Assembly (NCBI GenBank): GCA_949752795.1
Contig: OX457061.1
Span: 39,526,338-39,590,337, forward strand
Origin: Hyperoodon ampullatus
Taxonomy: Eukaryota; Chordata; Mammalia; Artiodactyla; Ziphiidae
Direction of reading: 5' to 3'
DNA: 64,000 nucleotides
In this document: piece after piece, positions 61,041 through 64,000 of the stretch
How the letters are laid out: the number at the start of each line of letters is the position of its first letter
How positions within the stretch are numbered: position 1 is the stretch's first letter
Made by a program: the position numbers and the translations under genes
Notes under the pieces: generated by a model
The model's database searches: none
Told to the model about the DNA's origin: nothing
Seen by the model: the letters and a program-made list of their open reading frames with translations, nothing else

Positions 61041-62058
61041 GGAGTGATATTTTTATTTAGGTCTTTAATCCATTTTGACTTTATTTTTTGTATATGGTGT
61101 TAAGAGAATCTTCTAATTTCATTCTTTACATGTAGCTGTCCAGTTTTCCCAGTGCCACTAATTAAAGAGACTGTGTTTTCTCCACTGTATATTCTTGCCT
61201 CCTTTGTCATAGATTAATTGACCACAGGTGCATGGGTTTATTTCTGGATTTTCTATCCTGTTCCACTGATCTATGTCTGTTTTTGTGCCAGTATCATATG
61301 CCTTTGATTATTGAAGCTTTATAGAACAGTCTGAAGTCAGGGAGCCTGATTCCTCCAGCTCTGTTTTTTCTTTCTCAAGATTACTTTGGCTATCTGGGGT
61401 CTTTTGTGTTTCCATACAAATTTTGAAATTTTTTGCTCTACTTCTGTGAAAAATGCCATTGGTAATTTGATAGCGATTGCATTGAATCTGTCACTGCCTA
61501 AATGTAAAAAACTCCTACAGAAAAACATAGGCAGAACACTCTTTGACATAAAATGCAGCAATATCTTTTTGGATCCGTCTCCTAGAGTAATGGAAATAAA
61601 AATAAACTGGGACCTAATTAAATTGAAAAGGTTTTCCACAGCAAAGGAAACCATAAACAAAACAAAAGACAACCTATATAATGGGAGAAAATATTTGCAA
61701 ATGATGTGACTGACAAGGGATTAATTTCCAAAATATACAAATAGCTTATACAACTCAACATCAATAAAACAAACAACTCAACCAAAAAATGGGGAGAAGA
61801 TCTAAATAGACATTTCTCCAAAGAAGACATAAAGATGGCCAAAAGGAACATGAAAAAAAATGCTCAACATCATTATTAGAGAAATGCACATCAAAACTAC
61901 AACGAGGTATCACCTCACTCCAGTCAGAATGGTCATCATCAAAAAGTCTATAAATAATAAATGCTGGAGAGGGTGTGGAGAAAAAGGAACCCAACTACAC
62001 TGTTGGTGGGAATGTAAGTTGGTACAGACACTATGGAGAACAGTATGGAGGTTCTGTT
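61041..62058. mobile_element. L1 with 5' inversion (twin-priming structure)
   Basis: 61041-61491 is L1 ORF2 on the minus strand ('ggtctttaatccattttgac' ... 'gcgattgcattgaatctgt'). 61492-62058 is L1 on the plus strand starting 'cctaaatgtaaaaaactcc' and ending 'cagtatggaggttc'. The inverted part stops in L1 coordinates at 'gacctaaat', just where the direct part begins. The 3' end is missing. Confidence 0.85.
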
Positions 62059-63543
62059 CACAATGTGTAACACTTACACAAAAAACATCTACAACAAGAG
62101 GTAGAGAAGGACCATTCAAACAAAAACCCAACAAAAGTTGATAAAGCTATATTAATATCAGATAATACTGAGGCAAAAAGCATTACTAAATTAAAGAGGT
62201 ACACTTGATACTGATTAATTCATTTGGAAGTTATACGAAGTGTAAATTACTAAAGAAGAAACATTTACTGAAACAAAAGTAGTCAAATTGACAAGCACAA
62301 TGGTAGATTTTGAAATAACTTAGTAAGAACAAAACAAAGAAACCAGTAAAGATATAGAATATTTGAAAAAAATGGTAAGCAAACTTGACCTAATAAACAT
62401 TTGATAGACCACTGTAAACTACAGCAAAACATAGTTTCACTTAAAGTACACATGAAATATTTACCAAAGTTGACATGCAAAGTCATAGAGCAAATCTTAA
62501 TACATCCAACAGACAAAAATCATACAGAATATGTTCTTTGGTCACAGTGCAAGAAATCAGAAATAACAAAAATATAAATAGAAAATCCCCAAATATTTGG
62601 AAAGTAAGGAATATATTTCAAAGTAGATAGAACTCACAATGGAGATTAGAAAATATTTAAGTTGAATACTAATGAGTAATAATTACATATTAAATTTGTG
62701 GAATACATTTAAAGCCATGCTTTATGGGCTTAAATGCATATATATTAGGACAGAAGAGAGCCAGCGAATAAAATATCTAAGAATCTATCTGAAAAGTATA
62801 TAAAAATAACAGAAAACTTAACACACAAAAATAGAATTATAAAACATGAAAAAGCATAAAATAAAAAAGATTGACAAAGCCAAATGATCCTTCTGTGAAA
62901 AGATTTTTAAAAGTGATGACCCCTAGAAAACTGACAAAAAATATAGAAACTAAGAGAACAGGCAAACACACACAAAAAAATATATAAGACATAATAAACA
63001 ATGTTATGCCAATAACTGTGAAATTTTAGGTGAAATGGAAAAACAGAACTTATCAACACTGAAACAAGAAGAAATGGAAATTTTACATATTCAAATAACT
63101 ATTATAGAAATCTAAATACATAATTACAAACCTTCTACAAAGAAAACTAAGGGTCAAATAGCCACCAATAAAGTCTATCAATGCTAAAGAAAGCTATAAT
63201 GCCAGTCTTAAACTCCTCCAGATTTTAGAAAAAGGGAGAAATGTTCTCAACTCATTTTATGAGTTCAACATAACCTTGATAAGAAAATCTAACAAAAATA
63301 TGGGAAATTCACAGGCCAATTTCTCATACTCACATAGGAGCAAAGCTCTTAAAATATTAGCAAATGGAACATAGAAATGTAAAAAAGAAATATATACTAA
63401 CACCAAGTTTGGTTGACTCTGGAAATGTAATGTTGGTTTAACCTTCAAAATTTAGATATTAGATATGTATTAACTAGTATCTTAGGTACTACACTTAGCT
63501 TTCCTAACTCTTAGCTTCCTTAAAATAAAAATAAATTAAAATA

Positions 63544-64000
63544 GGACAATCTGTTGGGTTGGCCAAAAGGTTTGCTCTGTTTTTTCCATAAGATGGTTCT
63601 AGTAGCACTTAGTTGTCTTCTAACTTCATTCAAAACAATTTTGTTAGATTGTATGTGACAGCTGTCATATCAGTGTGCATTTTAAAAAAAACATCAAAAT
63701 TGGTGAATTTTTGTGTAGCCATTTTAATATTGAAGATGGAAGAAAAAAGCAACATTTTCAGCATATTGTGCTTTATTATTTCAAGAAAGGTAAAAATGCA
63801 ACCGAAATGCAAAAAAAGATTTGCGCAATGTATGCAGAAGGTGCTGTGACTGATTGAACATGCCCAAAGTGGCTTGTGAAGTTTCGTCCTGGAGATTTCA
63901 CCACGGTCAGGTAGAGCAGTTGAAGTTAATAGCGAGACATTAATTGAGAACAATCAACGTTTTACACCATGCAGAAGACAGCCAACATACTCAAAATATC
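63544..64000 (+). mobile_element. Mariner (Tc1/mariner) DNA transposon, decayed, cut by the window edge
   Basis: Begins 'tgttgggttggccaaaaggt', a mariner terminal repeat, followed by a leader and a transposase-like region: QHFQHIVLYYFKKGKNATEM then QKKICAMYAEGAVTD. It closely resembles the mariner family I know from ruminant genomes. The transposase frame is broken by an apparent one-base loss near 63740 in the A run after the expected ATG, by a TGA at about 63855 where Arg is expected (a CpG-type change), and by small deletions near 63898 and 63932. Not active. Confidence 0.88.
63735..64000 (+). pseudogene. Mariner transposase pseudogene, N-terminal part
   Basis: The DNA-binding N terminus (paired-like helix-turn-helix region) can be followed from about 63735 to the window end through two frame changes and one stop. 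The catalytic DD(34)D domain would lie beyond base 64000. Several frames listed here on both strands are pieces of it. Confidence 0.8.

Larger units (their letters stand above)
60400..63465 (+). mobile_element. Ancient L1, plus strand, with two nested insertions
   Basis: 60460-61040 reads as ORF1 ('ggctgaaagctttcaaaaac', 'aaaagtggtcagaggaaaaa', 'cagtggagataatatac'), and 62100-63465 as ORF2 ('ataaagctatattaatatca', 'gaaactaagagaacag', 'ggccaatttctcatactcac'). The SINE at 60557 and the inverted L1 at 61041-62058 interrupt it. Confidence 0.65.

Noticed and set aside
63613..63953. Overlapping frames of 60-107 codons on both strands
   Set aside because: All are fragments or antisense of the decayed mariner, not separate genes.
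59582..64000. Walker A exon of ERCC6L2
   Set aside because: No minus-strand segment encoding DDMGLGKT with splice sites was found; it must lie beyond the window.

Overview
The window is mammalian nuclear DNA from a cetartiodactyl, most likely a cetacean. It is about 60-65% A+T and dense in L1, with repeated copies of a tRNA-derived SINE whose head reads 'gggcttccctggtggc' and whose body ends 'gaggcccgcgtaccgc' plus poly(A). That SINE form belongs to the CHR family of whales, hippos and ruminants. A ruminant/whale-type mariner copy runs off the right edge. The species call is inference.

There is one recognisable protein-coding gene, ERCC6L2 (SNF2/Rad54-like DNA translocase, also called Hebo), on the minus strand. 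Eleven internal coding exons lie at 59459-59581, 50006-50199, 43037-43198, 42431-42638, 36713-36853, 35585-35698, 34611-34730, 28267-28338, 27510-27655, 16209-16304 and 5377-5476. All have AG/GT borders. Joined, they give 1476 nt, or 492 codons without a stop and with matching phases at every junction. They run from just after helicase motif I (Walker A) to just after motif VI. The 5' exons (start codon, GKT motif) lie beyond base 64000 and the 3' exons lie before base 1. The whole window is therefore the interior of this gene, and everything else seen is intronic.

Layout. 1-5376: old minus L1, two MLT1 LTRs, one SINE, a MER5-like element. 5477-16208: L1-rich, with a younger L1 nested in an older one. 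16305-27509: ancient L1 ORF1 pieces, a minus L1, five SINEs, a young plus L1. 28339-34610: two L1 fragments with microsatellites. 34611-36853: three exons close together. 36854-42430: minus L1 carrying a small DNA transposon and a SINE, a MIR, and a 5'-truncated L1 with clear target-site duplications. 42431-43198: two exons. 43199-50005: L1, MIR, MLT1 and an L2 split by a SINE. 50200-59458: a minute L1 tail, MIR, L1 fragments, a poly(A)-only duplication, a SINE. 59582-64000: MIR, an old L1 holding a twin-primed inverted L1, and mariner.

I found no RNA gene, CRISPR array, second intact gene or evidence of a new biological system. The most informative items are the complete exon map, a weak splice donor, the nested and inverted L1 structures, and a few unexplained intronic stretches. 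No searches were run; repeat family names rest on recognition of consensus-like sequence.
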